Assembly: GCA_947501695.1 (NCBI GenBank)
Contig: CANMWO010000002.1
Location: 310,001-374,000 of the forward strand
Direction: 5' to 3'
DNA: 64,000 bases
DNA from: an uncultured Sphingomonadaceae bacterium
GTDB lineage: Bacteria > Pseudomonadota > Alphaproteobacteria > Sphingomonadales > Sphingomonadaceae
Shown: positions 34,001 through 42,048 of the stretch, one piece after another
Position numbering within the stretch: position 1 is the first letter of the stretch
Layout: each line of letters begins with the position of its first letter
Notes under the pieces: model-generated
What the model saw: only the letters and a program-made list of their open reading frames with translations
The model's database searches: none
What the model was told of the DNA's origin: nothing
Position numbers and translations under genes: made by a program

Positions 34001-35404
34001 ATGGCGATAAATCGAATGGGACGAATGATGCGTGCAGGATCGCTGGCAATAATGATTGCTGGGATGATTGGCCTGTCGATCACCGCGATACCCGCTGCAC
34101 ATGGCCAAGCTATACCCCGGCAATTGCCCCCGGATCCACCGCCAGAGCTACCCTCGGTCAACGACTATTCCCTGCCCCCTGGTGACGGCCAAACTCCGGC
34201 CGACAATCAAGCCGAAGGACCGGTAGAGGAAAACGCTCTGCCCCCACAAGCTGCTCCGTCGTCCAGCGGCGTCACGCCTGACACGCAACCTGCAACCCAG
34301 CCGGTTCCCGTGCCAGCTAGACCGCAAACCGGTGATAACAGGACAAATGAAGTCCAAGCTCGCCAGGCGCCTCCAGGTGACGCGCGGCCGAACGCTCCAG
34401 CCGCTGACCCACGGCGCACCGCGCCAGCACCTTCCGCTGCTCCGCCGGCGGACAGTTCTGTTGCAGACGATAACCCACCCCAGCCGGGTTTCAGCACTGA
34501 TCTACCCCGTCAAACTTTACCGTCAGCCCCTGAGGTTGCGCCGGAGCAATCACCCGCATCGCCGGTTCCAGAAACAGGTTCTGGTGGATCGATGTTCTAT
34601 TACGTTGGCGGAGGCATAGTCTTGCTCTTTCTGAGCGGATTGGGTGCTTATTTCTTGCGGCGTAGGACAGCCGCATCCCTGTTGGCAGAAGAGATTGCAG
34701 ACGATCCGGAGCCATTGCGAGCTGCAGATCCTGTTCCTGCAGCAACACCCCGCAAACCGGCACCAAAAATCTATGCGCCACCCAATCCCGCAAAATCCAA
34801 ACCACCAACTCCGGTGTCATCAGACGGATTTGTGACCTCCAAAATTGGCGTCATTCCTGAACCACCATCGACACCCGTTAGAATTCCGCCCGTGCCTCCA
34901 GCACAAGACCCGAAACCGAGCGCAGCAGATCACTTGCAGTTTGAATTTACCGCCAACGGCGCTTCATCCACTTTGCTGAATGCGGTACTCAATTATACCG
35001 TCACACTCACCAATCTATCAGATCAGTTGTTGCGCGACATTCGCCTGTCTGGAGCAATGATGCAGGCCAACTCAGAAAATGCCAGAAATGGCGGCGTAGA
35101 GACAGGTGACGTGCTGCACATGATTGACAACCTGCCAGCAGGTGAAGCCATCTCTTTGACGGGCGATATCCGCTTGCCACTCAATGCCATTCGTCCGATC
35201 ATTTTCAAATCACAGGCTTTGTTCATTCCTCTTGCTCGCTTCGGCGTCGCATATTCCGACCAAAATAATATCGAGTGTCAGCAAGCCGCATCCTTTATTG
35301 TTGGCCGAGAATATGAGCCGCGACGGCCAAAAATGGCGCCATTTCGACTCGACCTTGGTCCTCAGAGTTTTGGTCCCGTGGGCCAACGGCCACTCAACGC
35401 CTAA
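34001..35404 (+). CDS. proline-rich exported protein with single TM helix and conserved C-terminal domain
   Basis: A 467-residue envelope protein of unrecognised family. A signal-like helix (SLAIMIAGMIGLSITAIPAAHG) is followed by about 150 residues very rich in Pro/Ala/Gln. A membrane helix lies near 205-225 (FYYVGGGIVLLFLSGLGAYFL) with a basic RRR stop-transfer, then more Pro-rich sequence and a C-terminal beta-type domain from about residue 308 (LQFEFTANGASSTLLNAVLN, TVTLTNLSDQLL). That domain resembles a CARDB/DUF11-like immunoglobulin fold and should be cytosolic if the first helix is cleaved. Start: ATG 34001 with AAGGG upstream; the frame is open further to 33704 but overlaps queF antisense. 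Function unknown. Confidence 0.65.
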   Translation: MAINRMGRMMRAGSLAIMIAGMIGLSITAIPAAHGQAIPRQLPPDPPPELPSVNDYSLPPGDGQTPADNQAEGPVEENALPPQAAPSSSGVTPDTQPATQPVPVPARPQTGDNRTNEVQARQAPPGDARPNAPAADPRRTAPAPSAAPPADSSVADDNPPQPGFSTDLPRQTLPSAPEVAPEQSPASPVPETGSGGSMFYYVGGGIVLLFLSGLGAYFLRRRTAASLLAEEIADDPEPLRAADPVPAATPRKPAPKIYAPPNPAKSKPPTPVSSDGFVTSKIGVIPEPPSTPVRIPPVPPAQDPKPSAADHLQFEFTANGASSTLLNAVLNYTVTLTNLSDQLLRDIRLSGAMMQANSENARNGGVETGDVLHMIDNLPAGEAISLTGDIRLPLNAIRPIIFKSQALFIPLARFGVAYSDQNNIECQQAASFIVGREYEPRRPKMAPFRLDLGPQSFGPVGQRPLNA

Positions 35405-35471
35405 AGGCTATTGACGAAAATGCACCAAAGCACAGACTGTGTCTCACGCTAGATTCTGTCAGTGAAGCATC

Positions 35472-37001
35472 ATGTCTAAGAAAACGCTTATTCCAATCCT
35501 TGGCGACCAACTATCGATGGATATTTCATCCCTCGCCGATCAAGACCAAGACCATTCGGTTTTGTTGATGATGGAGGTTGAGGTCGAGGCCACATATGTA
35601 AAGCATCACAAAGCCAAAATTGCCTATATTTTTTCGGCCATGCGTCACCATGCCACAGCATTGCGTGAGTGCGGCTGGACAGTGGACTATGTGGCTCTGG
35701 ATGATCCCGATAATAGCGGAAACTTTACCGGCGAAATCGCTCGGGCCACAGAACGGCACAAAATCGGATCTATCCGCATTACCGAGGCAGGCGAATGGCG
35801 GGTCATGGCGATGATTGAAAACTGGCAGGATCAGTTTGATGTTCCCGTCACCCTTTGCCCGGACGATCGATTTATCGCCACACATCAAGAATTTGAAGAC
35901 TGGGCGGAAGGCAAAAAACAACTGCGGATGGAATTTTTCTATCGCGAGATGCGCCGCAAGACAAGGTTATTGCTCGACGAAGATGGCAAGCCGGAAGGCG
36001 GAAAATGGAATTATGACGCAGAAAATCGCAAGCCCGCACAAAGCGATCTAATGATGCCGAAACCAATCCGCTTTCAGCCAGATGATATTACGCAGGATGT
36101 GATTGATCTGGTCGGCGGGAGATTTGCAGATCATCCCGGTTCACTCGAGCAATTTCATTTCGCCGTTACACATGAAGAGGCGTTGAGACAGAGACGTCAG
36201 TTTCTAGACCATGCGCTTGCCCAATTTGGTGATTATCAGGACGCCATGCTGACGGGTGAACCGTTTCTATGGCATTCAATCTTGTCCCCCTATCTCAACA
36301 GCGGCCTGCTTGACCCGCTCGATCTCTGTCAGGAAGTGGCTGATTTATATGCGGACGGCAAAGTACCGCTGAACGCTGCCGAAGGCTTTATCCGACAGAT
36401 TATCGGCTGGCGTGAATATGTGCGCGGTATCTATTGGCGTGAAGGCCCGGACTATGCGCAGCGAAATTTTCTGGATGCCAATCGTCCGTTACCCGACTTT
36501 TACTATAACGGCGACACCGATATGCTCTGCCTATCTGAAGCCATTGGACAAACCTTGGACCTAGCTTATGCCCATCATATCCAGCGGCTGATGATCACCG
36601 GCAATTTCGCGCTTATTGCCGGAATTGACCCCTATGCGGTGCACCAATGGTATCTTGAAGTTTATGCTGATGCTTATGAATGGGTCGAATTGCCCAACAC
36701 ATTGGGAATGAGCCAATTTGGAGATGGCGGGATAATCGCTTCGAAACCCTATGCATCGTCCGGAAACTACATCAACAAAATGTCAGATCACTGCGCGTCC
36801 TGCCGTTATGATGTAAAACAGCGCACAGGCGACAGTGCTTGCCCTTTTAATGCTCTCTACTGGGACTTTCTCGCGCGCAACGAGGATAAATTAGGTAACA
36901 ATAACCGGTTGACTATGCCCTATCGCACCTGGAGCAAGATGGATAATGATGTCCAAAAAGATCTGAGAGCCAGCGCAAAAGCGTTTCTGGAACGGTTATA
37001 A
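35472..37001 (+). CDS. iron-sulfur (6-4)-type photolyase / FeS-BCP cryptochrome (PhrB/CryB class)
   Basis: A 509-residue protein of the prokaryotic FeS photolyase clade that repairs UV (6-4) lesions. N-terminal Rossmann domain (TLIPILGDQLSMDISSLADQ) and C-terminal FAD domain with EGFIRQIIGWREYVRGIYW and HHIQRLMITGNFALIAGIDP. The four expected cluster cysteines are visible: one in DMLCLSEAIG and three in CASCRYDVKQRTGDSACPF, the Agrobacterium PhrB spacing style. The class also binds a lumazine antenna. It stands as a single gene upstream of sseA. Class assignment strong; lesion specificity by homology. Confidence 0.92.
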   Translation: MSKKTLIPILGDQLSMDISSLADQDQDHSVLLMMEVEVEATYVKHHKAKIAYIFSAMRHHATALRECGWTVDYVALDDPDNSGNFTGEIARATERHKIGSIRITEAGEWRVMAMIENWQDQFDVPVTLCPDDRFIATHQEFEDWAEGKKQLRMEFFYREMRRKTRLLLDEDGKPEGGKWNYDAENRKPAQSDLMMPKPIRFQPDDITQDVIDLVGGRFADHPGSLEQFHFAVTHEEALRQRRQFLDHALAQFGDYQDAMLTGEPFLWHSILSPYLNSGLLDPLDLCQEVADLYADGKVPLNAAEGFIRQIIGWREYVRGIYWREGPDYAQRNFLDANRPLPDFYYNGDTDMLCLSEAIGQTLDLAYAHHIQRLMITGNFALIAGIDPYAVHQWYLEVYADAYEWVELPNTLGMSQFGDGGIIASKPYASSGNYINKMSDHCASCRYDVKQRTGDSACPFNALYWDFLARNEDKLGNNNRLTMPYRTWSKMDNDVQKDLRASAKAFLERL

Positions 37002-37143
37002 AACAATCATTTGCCGAAAAGCCACATAAGCTGTGGATTCCGCACCCAATGCGTTATAGCCTCGACGGCTTGAACACGAATCGATAAACATTGGCATATT
37101 GAAGCAGAGGCGATTTAATCTCTGCTTGCACAAGGAGCATAAA

Positions 37144-37980
37144 ATGGAACTGCTGGTAACAACTGACTGGCTCGCAAATGAACTTGGCGCATCAGATTTG
37201 CGCATAGTTGATGCCACCAAATTCATGCCCGATGCCGGGCGCGATCCAGCCGCTGAATATGAAGCGGGCCATATTCCTGGTGCGGTCTTCATGGACCTGA
37301 GCGAGCTTACAGACACCGGCCATCCGGTAGAAAATATGCTTCCGCCTCCAGAAAAATTTGCGAGCCGCATGCAATCACTCGGCCTCGGCGACGGCAGTCG
37401 CATCGTGCTCTATGATGACAGTCCCCTTAAAAGCGCAGCCCGTGCCTGGTGGATGTTGACTATTTTTGGCGCGCATGAAGTCGCCATATTAGATGGCGGT
37501 ATCGCCAAGTGGAAAGCAGAAGGTCGCCCGCTCGAAACCGGGAAAGAAGCATTACGTCACCGCCATTTTACTGTCTGGAAAGATGACAAGGACGTTCGTA
37601 CAAAAGCGGATATGCTGGCCAACCTGCACAGCAAAGACGAGCAAGTTGTTGATGCACGTCCCGCCGGACGATTTTCTGGGGCCGAGGAAGATCCTCGTCC
37701 CGGCATAGCTTCGGGTAGCATCCCTGGTTCCGTCAACATTCCACATAGCGAGTTTTTCAATGCTGATGGCACATGGAAAAATGCTGATGAAGTGAAAGCA
37801 TTATTCGACGGCGCTGGTGTTGACCTTGCCAAGCCAGTTGTGACGACCTGCGGGTCCGGCATGACGGCAGCAGTGGTTTCTTTTGCCGCAGCGGTGGCTG
37901 GTGGCGAAAAAGTCGCGCTATATGACGGTAGTTGGTCCGAATGGGGCGCTGATGCGGATACTCCCAAAGCAACGGCCTGA
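37144..37980 (+). CDS. sseA: 3-mercaptopyruvate/thiosulfate sulfurtransferase
   Basis: Two-rhodanese-domain enzyme of 278 residues moving sulfur from 3-mercaptopyruvate to acceptors. The inactive N-terminal rhodanese has YEAGHIPGAVFMDLSELTD; the C-terminal one has VVDARPAGRFSGAEEDPRPG and the active loop VTTCGSGMTAAVVSFA, the CGSG(V/M)T form typical of mercaptopyruvate rather than thiosulfate sulfurtransferases. ATG 37144 with a perfect AAGGAG ribosome site (37132-37137). Followed by a REP hairpin and metC, a natural sulfur-metabolism pair. Confidence 0.93.
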   Translation: MELLVTTDWLANELGASDLRIVDATKFMPDAGRDPAAEYEAGHIPGAVFMDLSELTDTGHPVENMLPPPEKFASRMQSLGLGDGSRIVLYDDSPLKSAARAWWMLTIFGAHEVAILDGGIAKWKAEGRPLETGKEALRHRHFTVWKDDKDVRTKADMLANLHSKDEQVVDARPAGRFSGAEEDPRPGIASGSIPGSVNIPHSEFFNADGTWKNADEVKALFDGAGVDLAKPVVTTCGSGMTAAVVSFAAAVAGGEKVALYDGSWSEWGADADTPKATA

Positions 37981-37985
37981 TCTCT

Positions 37986-38056
37986 CCGTTAGCCCTGAGC
38001 CTGTCGAAGGGCGTCTCTAGACTTACAGCGGGCTTCGACAGGCTCAGCCCTAACGG
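37986..38056. repeat. REP-type inverted repeat (GAGCCTGTCGAAG family)
   Basis: A 24-nt arm at 37986-38009 pairs with 38033-38056 at 22 of 24 positions around a 23-nt loop; the core CTGAGCCTGTCGAAG / CTTCGACAGGCTCAG is the well-known sphingomonad REP sequence. It occupies almost the whole sseA-metC gap and ends 8 nt before the metC start. It is the only copy I noticed in the window. Confidence 0.88.
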
Positions 38057-38064
38057 AACAGATT

Positions 38065-39264
38065 TTGTCGAAGAATAATGGCTCCTCTGGCAACAAACCT
38101 GCCACCCAAACCGTTGTAGGCGGCAGGCGAAAAGAATGGACTGGAGCGGTTGTCAATCCGCCGGTCTGGCGTGGCAGCACACATCTTTATGACAGCGTGG
38201 CAGACCTAAGATCGGGCGTGTCGTCCAATGAAGACGGCAAGTTTTTTTACGGCCGCCGTGGCTCCCCAACCCAATGGTCCCTTGCCGAAGCACTAACGGA
38301 AATGGAACCGGGCGCCATTGGAACCATGCTGTACCCTTCGGGCGTCGCTGCTATTGCTTGCGCGATGCTGGCGGTGCTTAAACCCGGCGATGAAGTTTTG
38401 CTGACGGACAGCAGCTATGATCCCAGCCGCAGCTACGCCGACGCTTTCCTGCAACGCATGGGTATAACTGCGCGCTATTATGACCCCTTAATCGGCTCAG
38501 ATATTTCAAGTCTTTTCACGGACAAGACGAAAGCGTTATTGCTCGAAAGTCCGGGAAGCCTGAGCTTTGAAGTGCAGGACGTCCCGGCCATCTGCCAGGC
38601 CGCCAAAGAGGCCGGCATTGTAACGCTGTTGGATAATACCTGGGCCACTTCGCGATTTTTCCCCGCACTGGAAAACGGTGTCGATATCTCCATTGTCGCG
38701 GCAACCAAATATATTGTCGGCCATAGTGATGTGATGATGGGCGCAGCGACCACGCACGAGAAATATTGGACCCGACTAAGACGCACAGCGCAACAGCTCG
38801 GTCAAATTGTCTCGCCTGATGATGCTTATCTCGCTGCCCGCGGCCTGCGAACGTTAGAGGTTCGATTGAAACAGCATGAACAATCGGCGCTGACTATTGC
38901 ACATTGGCTGAAAGATCGCCCGGAAGTCGGCCAAGTGCTGCATCCCGCCCTGCCCGATTGTCCGGGGCATGATATATGGAAACGCGATTTCAAAGGATCG
39001 TCCGGTCTATTTTCTTTCCAGCTCAGCGAAGGCGATGAAAAATCACGCGCTGCGTTTATTGATGCGCTGACATTATTCGGAATCGGTTACAGCTGGGGCG
39101 GATTTGAAAGTTTAGCGCTGCCTGTGGATCCGGAAAAATATCGTACAGCGACGCAATGGACCATGAACGGCGCGCTGGTCCGCCTAAACATTGGCCTGGA
39201 AGATCCAGACGATTTAATCGCCGATCTTGCCAAAGCGTTTGAACACTATAACAATAGCTTATGA
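38065..39264 (+). CDS. metC: cystathionine beta-lyase
   Basis: PLP enzyme of 399 residues converting cystathionine to homocysteine in methionine synthesis. Marks: NPPVWRGSTHLYDSVADLR, YGRRGSPTQWSLAEALTEME, the PLP-lysine segment VAATKYIVGHSDVMMGA, and RLNIGLEDPDDLIADLAKAF near the end. The only start that gives a complete N-terminus is TTG at 38065, only 8 nt beyond the REP hairpin and without a visible ribosome site. The REP may have arrived next to the gene and replaced its leader. Overlaps the MscS gene by 4 nt. Confidence 0.92.
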   Translation: MSKNNGSSGNKPATQTVVGGRRKEWTGAVVNPPVWRGSTHLYDSVADLRSGVSSNEDGKFFYGRRGSPTQWSLAEALTEMEPGAIGTMLYPSGVAAIACAMLAVLKPGDEVLLTDSSYDPSRSYADAFLQRMGITARYYDPLIGSDISSLFTDKTKALLLESPGSLSFEVQDVPAICQAAKEAGIVTLLDNTWATSRFFPALENGVDISIVAATKYIVGHSDVMMGAATTHEKYWTRLRRTAQQLGQIVSPDDAYLAARGLRTLEVRLKQHEQSALTIAHWLKDRPEVGQVLHPALPDCPGHDIWKRDFKGSSGLFSFQLSEGDEKSRAAFIDALTLFGIGYSWGGFESLALPVDPEKYRTATQWTMNGALVRLNIGLEDPDDLIADLAKAFEHYNNSL

Positions 39265-40556
39265 TGCAGGACATTCTCGGCTACATTGAATCCTTAGCGC
39301 CAGACACACCGCGCAATGTGCAATATATCGAAAGCGCTATTGCCGTTGGACTTGTCATATTGTCGCTGGTCGCTGGCTGGTTTCTGAGCAAATATATTGG
39401 ACCGAAACTCCGTCATATCTGGGAAACGCGAGCGGGTTACGAAAGTGACCTAGCCGGTCGCCGCATCCGCGATATGACGCGACGGGCGACAACCTTCATA
39501 TTATGCGGACTTTTTCTGTCAATCTGGGACTGGCAGCTGGTCCCGCAAGTGGTCTTTGCTCTCACCATCGCGATTACCATGGGTCTATTCACCAATGATC
39601 TGATCCGGGGTGTCAATATGCCGGATTGGCTCGGCACAACCATGGGCTTGACGGTATTTGTATCTGCAGCCCTGGGACTGGTCGGCAACATTGATCGCAT
39701 TACAATCGCGCTGGAGCGGGTTGGCATTGATGTCGGTACGAACCGCATATCTCTGCTGGCGGTTGTCACGACGATCATGACGGCGGTTATTCTGCTGGCT
39801 GTCGCACGCGTACTGATGAAGCTCATCAGTCATGTAATCTCGAACAGCCAACTCGATGGCGCCCAAAAAGTACTGGGGCAAAAGCTAGCTACCGTTGCGA
39901 TATTGGGTGCAGCCTTCGTCCTTGGCCTCGATGTCCTCGGCATTGATCTCACCGCTCTTGCGGTTTTCTCGGGTGCCTTCGGCCTTGCCATTGGTTTCGG
40001 GATGCAGAAGACGATTGGTAATCTGATCGCCGGAATCATCTTGCTCATGGATCGCTCGATCAAGCCTGGTGATGTGATTGCGGTTGGTGACAGTTTTGGC
40101 TGGGTCAATAAAATCGGTGTGCGTGCGGTTTCGGTCCTAACCCGAGAGGGCAAGGAACACCTAATTCCCAACGAAAACCTGATGACACAAGAAGTGGAGA
40201 ACTGGTCCTATTCCAACAAAAATGTGCGGATCAGTATTCCTGTGGGCGTATCCTATAACAGCGATATGGATCAGGTCATTGAACTCATGAAACAAGCCTG
40301 CGTGGATGTGCCACGTGTCCTCAACCATCCCAAACCGGTGGTATGGATGTTGGAGTTTGGCGACAATAGTGTGAATTTTGAGATCAGATGCTGGATCAAC
40401 GACCCCCAGTCAGGAGTCGGTAATTTCAAAGCCGCAGTCCTGAAACGCGTATGGGATCTTTTCAAGGAACATGACGTGGAAATTCCGTTCCCGCAACGTG
40501 ATGTCCATATCAGGTCACTGCCAGCAAAGGGGGACGTCCGTCTCTCCGCTGAATGA
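39261..40556 (+). CDS. small-conductance mechanosensitive channel (MscS family)
   Basis: Inner-membrane channel of 431 residues. Several N-terminal helices (VGLVILSLVAGWFLSKYI; two near 75-115; one near 165-185), then the MscS pore helix and beta domain: TALAVFSGAFGLAIGFGMQK, TIGNLIAGIILLMDRSIKPG, and VREG/LIPNENLMTQEVENWS equivalents. The C-terminal alpha/beta domain ends near DVEIPFPQRDVHI, typical of the family. It is larger than E. coli MscS (286) because of extra N-terminal helices. Start overlaps the metC stop (ATGA), so the two are translationally coupled. Confidence 0.92.
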   Translation: MMQDILGYIESLAPDTPRNVQYIESAIAVGLVILSLVAGWFLSKYIGPKLRHIWETRAGYESDLAGRRIRDMTRRATTFILCGLFLSIWDWQLVPQVVFALTIAITMGLFTNDLIRGVNMPDWLGTTMGLTVFVSAALGLVGNIDRITIALERVGIDVGTNRISLLAVVTTIMTAVILLAVARVLMKLISHVISNSQLDGAQKVLGQKLATVAILGAAFVLGLDVLGIDLTALAVFSGAFGLAIGFGMQKTIGNLIAGIILLMDRSIKPGDVIAVGDSFGWVNKIGVRAVSVLTREGKEHLIPNENLMTQEVENWSYSNKNVRISIPVGVSYNSDMDQVIELMKQACVDVPRVLNHPKPVVWMLEFGDNSVNFEIRCWINDPQSGVGNFKAAVLKRVWDLFKEHDVEIPFPQRDVHIRSLPAKGDVRLSAE

Positions 40557-40561
40557 ACAGG

Positions 40562-40951
40562 CTATTTTTGAAGCAAGTCCAATGTCCGGCGACCCGACAT
40601 TTGAATTTCACGCATTAGTCGCTGGGCCGCGATATCAATCCGATTCCGACCCGTCGAATTTAACTGCAACAAAGCCTTAGCTCCTGATTGGGCCATAATG
40701 GCCAAATCATCGCATCCACGATCGAAACGTTTTTGAGTCATAGGAAAGCTTTGGCGATAAGCTGACTCCATTGCTTCCGGTTCAACAATCGCAAATGCAG
40801 GCGAATCTGGAGAACCAGCCATATCAGCTACTAATCCGGCCACCGATTCGACAGCTTTTAGACGGGCAAAGCTCTCAGCAAAGGGGTCACCTTCACCATC
40901 TGCTTTTGATATGGAATCAATTTTCGACATGCATCGGCGATAGATACTCAT
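40562..40951 (-). CDS. hypothetical protein
   Basis: A 129-residue, mostly helical soluble protein with no recognised motif. The N-terminal third is polar; the C-terminal half (ALLQLNSTGRNRIDIAAQRL) looks amphipathic, loosely reminiscent of phasin-like helices. It is convergent with the MscS gene, ending 5 bp from it. ATG at 40951 is used; a second ATG seven codons in (40930) is possible. It appears to be a genuine gene because the region would otherwise be empty and the frame has normal amino-acid balance. Confidence 0.55.
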   Translation of the reverse strand: MSIYRRCMSKIDSISKADGEGDPFAESFARLKAVESVAGLVADMAGSPDSPAFAIVEPEAMESAYRQSFPMTQKRFDRGCDDLAIMAQSGAKALLQLNSTGRNRIDIAAQRLMREIQMSGRRTLDLLQK

Positions 40952-41188
40952 AGTTAATAAGCCCTAAACAAGCGGCTTTGCGGCCATTGGAACACATGGT
41001 GCAGATTTACCACACTATCAAAATATGTCATATTTGCTGTCATTTTTTTGTTGTGCGGCGCAGCAATATGCTGCAACTTTTACGTGCATGTTTTGAGATT
41101 GTCTGTTGCTGGCCCTGCTGGCGCAATAAAAAGACAACCGGGACAAATTCCAGGAGGGGCGATACGCATCAACCAGAAAGGGATTTTC
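40952..41188. promoter_or_regulatory. divergent intergenic region upstream of the TorF porin
   Basis: 237 bp between divergent starts. A GCAGCA-ATA-TGCTGC inverted repeat lies at 41060-41074, 115 bp before the porin start, with an AT-rich tract just before it. Frames through here on the plus strand extend the porin gene but lack a signal peptide, so they were not used. Confidence 0.4.
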
Positions 41189-41965
41189 ATGCGCACGTCC
41201 AAAAAAGTCACACTCGGCTCAAAAGCCAAATCGGGGATTATCGGTCTTTCAGCTATTTTGCTGACAACCACAGCGGCCCCTGCCCTCGCTCAAGAAATCG
41301 AAGGCAGCGGCATTACTATTTCAGGCAATGCTGCACTCACATCTGATTACCGTTTCCGCGGCCTGTCTTTCTCAGACGGCGACATCGCGGTTCAAGGCGG
41401 CATTGATGTTGCTCACGAAAGCGGTTTTTATATCGGCACCTGGGCTTCTTCCATCGAAGATAGCGCGACATTCGGCCATACCGAACTAGATATTTATGGC
41501 GGTTGGTCTGGCGATGTAACCGATGGCCTGACGCTAGACGTCGGCTTGCTCTATTATATTTATCCTAACGGTGAAGGCGGCGCTGCTGGCCCAAGTGACT
41601 ATCTTGAGCCTTATGCATCGGTTTCGACAACCCTTGGCCCTGTCGAACTGACGACAGGTATTGCTTATGCTTGGTCACAAGACAGTCTTGGCAATGATGA
41701 CAATGTCTACATCTACACCGGCGTTTCCGGCGGAATTCCAAATACGCCAATCACGTTGAACGCAAATATCGGTATCAATGATGGCTCATTGGGCAACCCA
41801 GTAGGCGTGCTCGGCGATGACAATTATATTGACTGGATGCTCGGAGCCGACTGGGCAATTACGGAAAATCTGACTGCGAGCGTGGCATATACCGACACAG
41901 ATGCGCCCTCAGTCAACAATTTTACCGATAGTGCAGTTCTGTTTACACTAGGCGTATCTTTCTAA
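41189..41965 (+). CDS. TorF family putative outer membrane porin
   Basis: A 258-residue exported barrel. Signal peptide at about 14-36 (IGLSAILLTTTAAPALA), then ISGNAALTSDYRFRGLSFSD, the defining start of this family, followed by regular barrel strands (GFYIGTWASSIED, TELDIYGGWSGDV, LDVGLLYYIYP, DWMLGADWAI) and the terminal FTLGVSF. Start is ATG 41189 with GAAAGGGA upstream. These proteins are predicted porins without assigned substrate; the neighbouring ABC importer operon is convergent and not obviously linked. Confidence 0.88.
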   Translation: MRTSKKVTLGSKAKSGIIGLSAILLTTTAAPALAQEIEGSGITISGNAALTSDYRFRGLSFSDGDIAVQGGIDVAHESGFYIGTWASSIEDSATFGHTELDIYGGWSGDVTDGLTLDVGLLYYIYPNGEGGAAGPSDYLEPYASVSTTLGPVELTTGIAYAWSQDSLGNDDNVYIYTGVSGGIPNTPITLNANIGINDGSLGNPVGVLGDDNYIDWMLGADWAITENLTASVAYTDTDAPSVNNFTDSAVLFTLGVSF

Positions 41966-41979
41966 ACCCGATCGGGTTT
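41964..41979. repeat. 16-bp perfect palindrome over the TorF stop codon
   Basis: AAACCCGATCGGGTTT overlaps the TAA stop. It may contribute a first hairpin ahead of the main terminator at 42010. Confidence 0.5.
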
Positions 41980-42009
41980 GAATTCACAATTAGGTTCGTC
42001 ACAAAAAAG

Positions 42010-42042
42010 AAGGCCGTTCTGGGGGCAGAGCGGCCTTTTTTT
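42010..42042. terminator. bidirectional intrinsic terminator
   Basis: AAGGCCG (42010-42016) pairs with CGGCCTT (42031-42037), flanked by A-run and T-run, serving both the TorF gene and the converging ABC operon. Confidence 0.85.
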
Positions 42043-42048
42043 GTGAGA

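Noticed and set aside
36700-36960. Photolyase as a CPD photolyase (phrA type)
   Set aside because: The four-cysteine cluster and overall sequence match the FeS-BCP class instead.
38060-38080. GGAAC near the REP as an EcfG-type stress promoter
   Set aside because: No matching -10 (CGTT) at the needed spacing.
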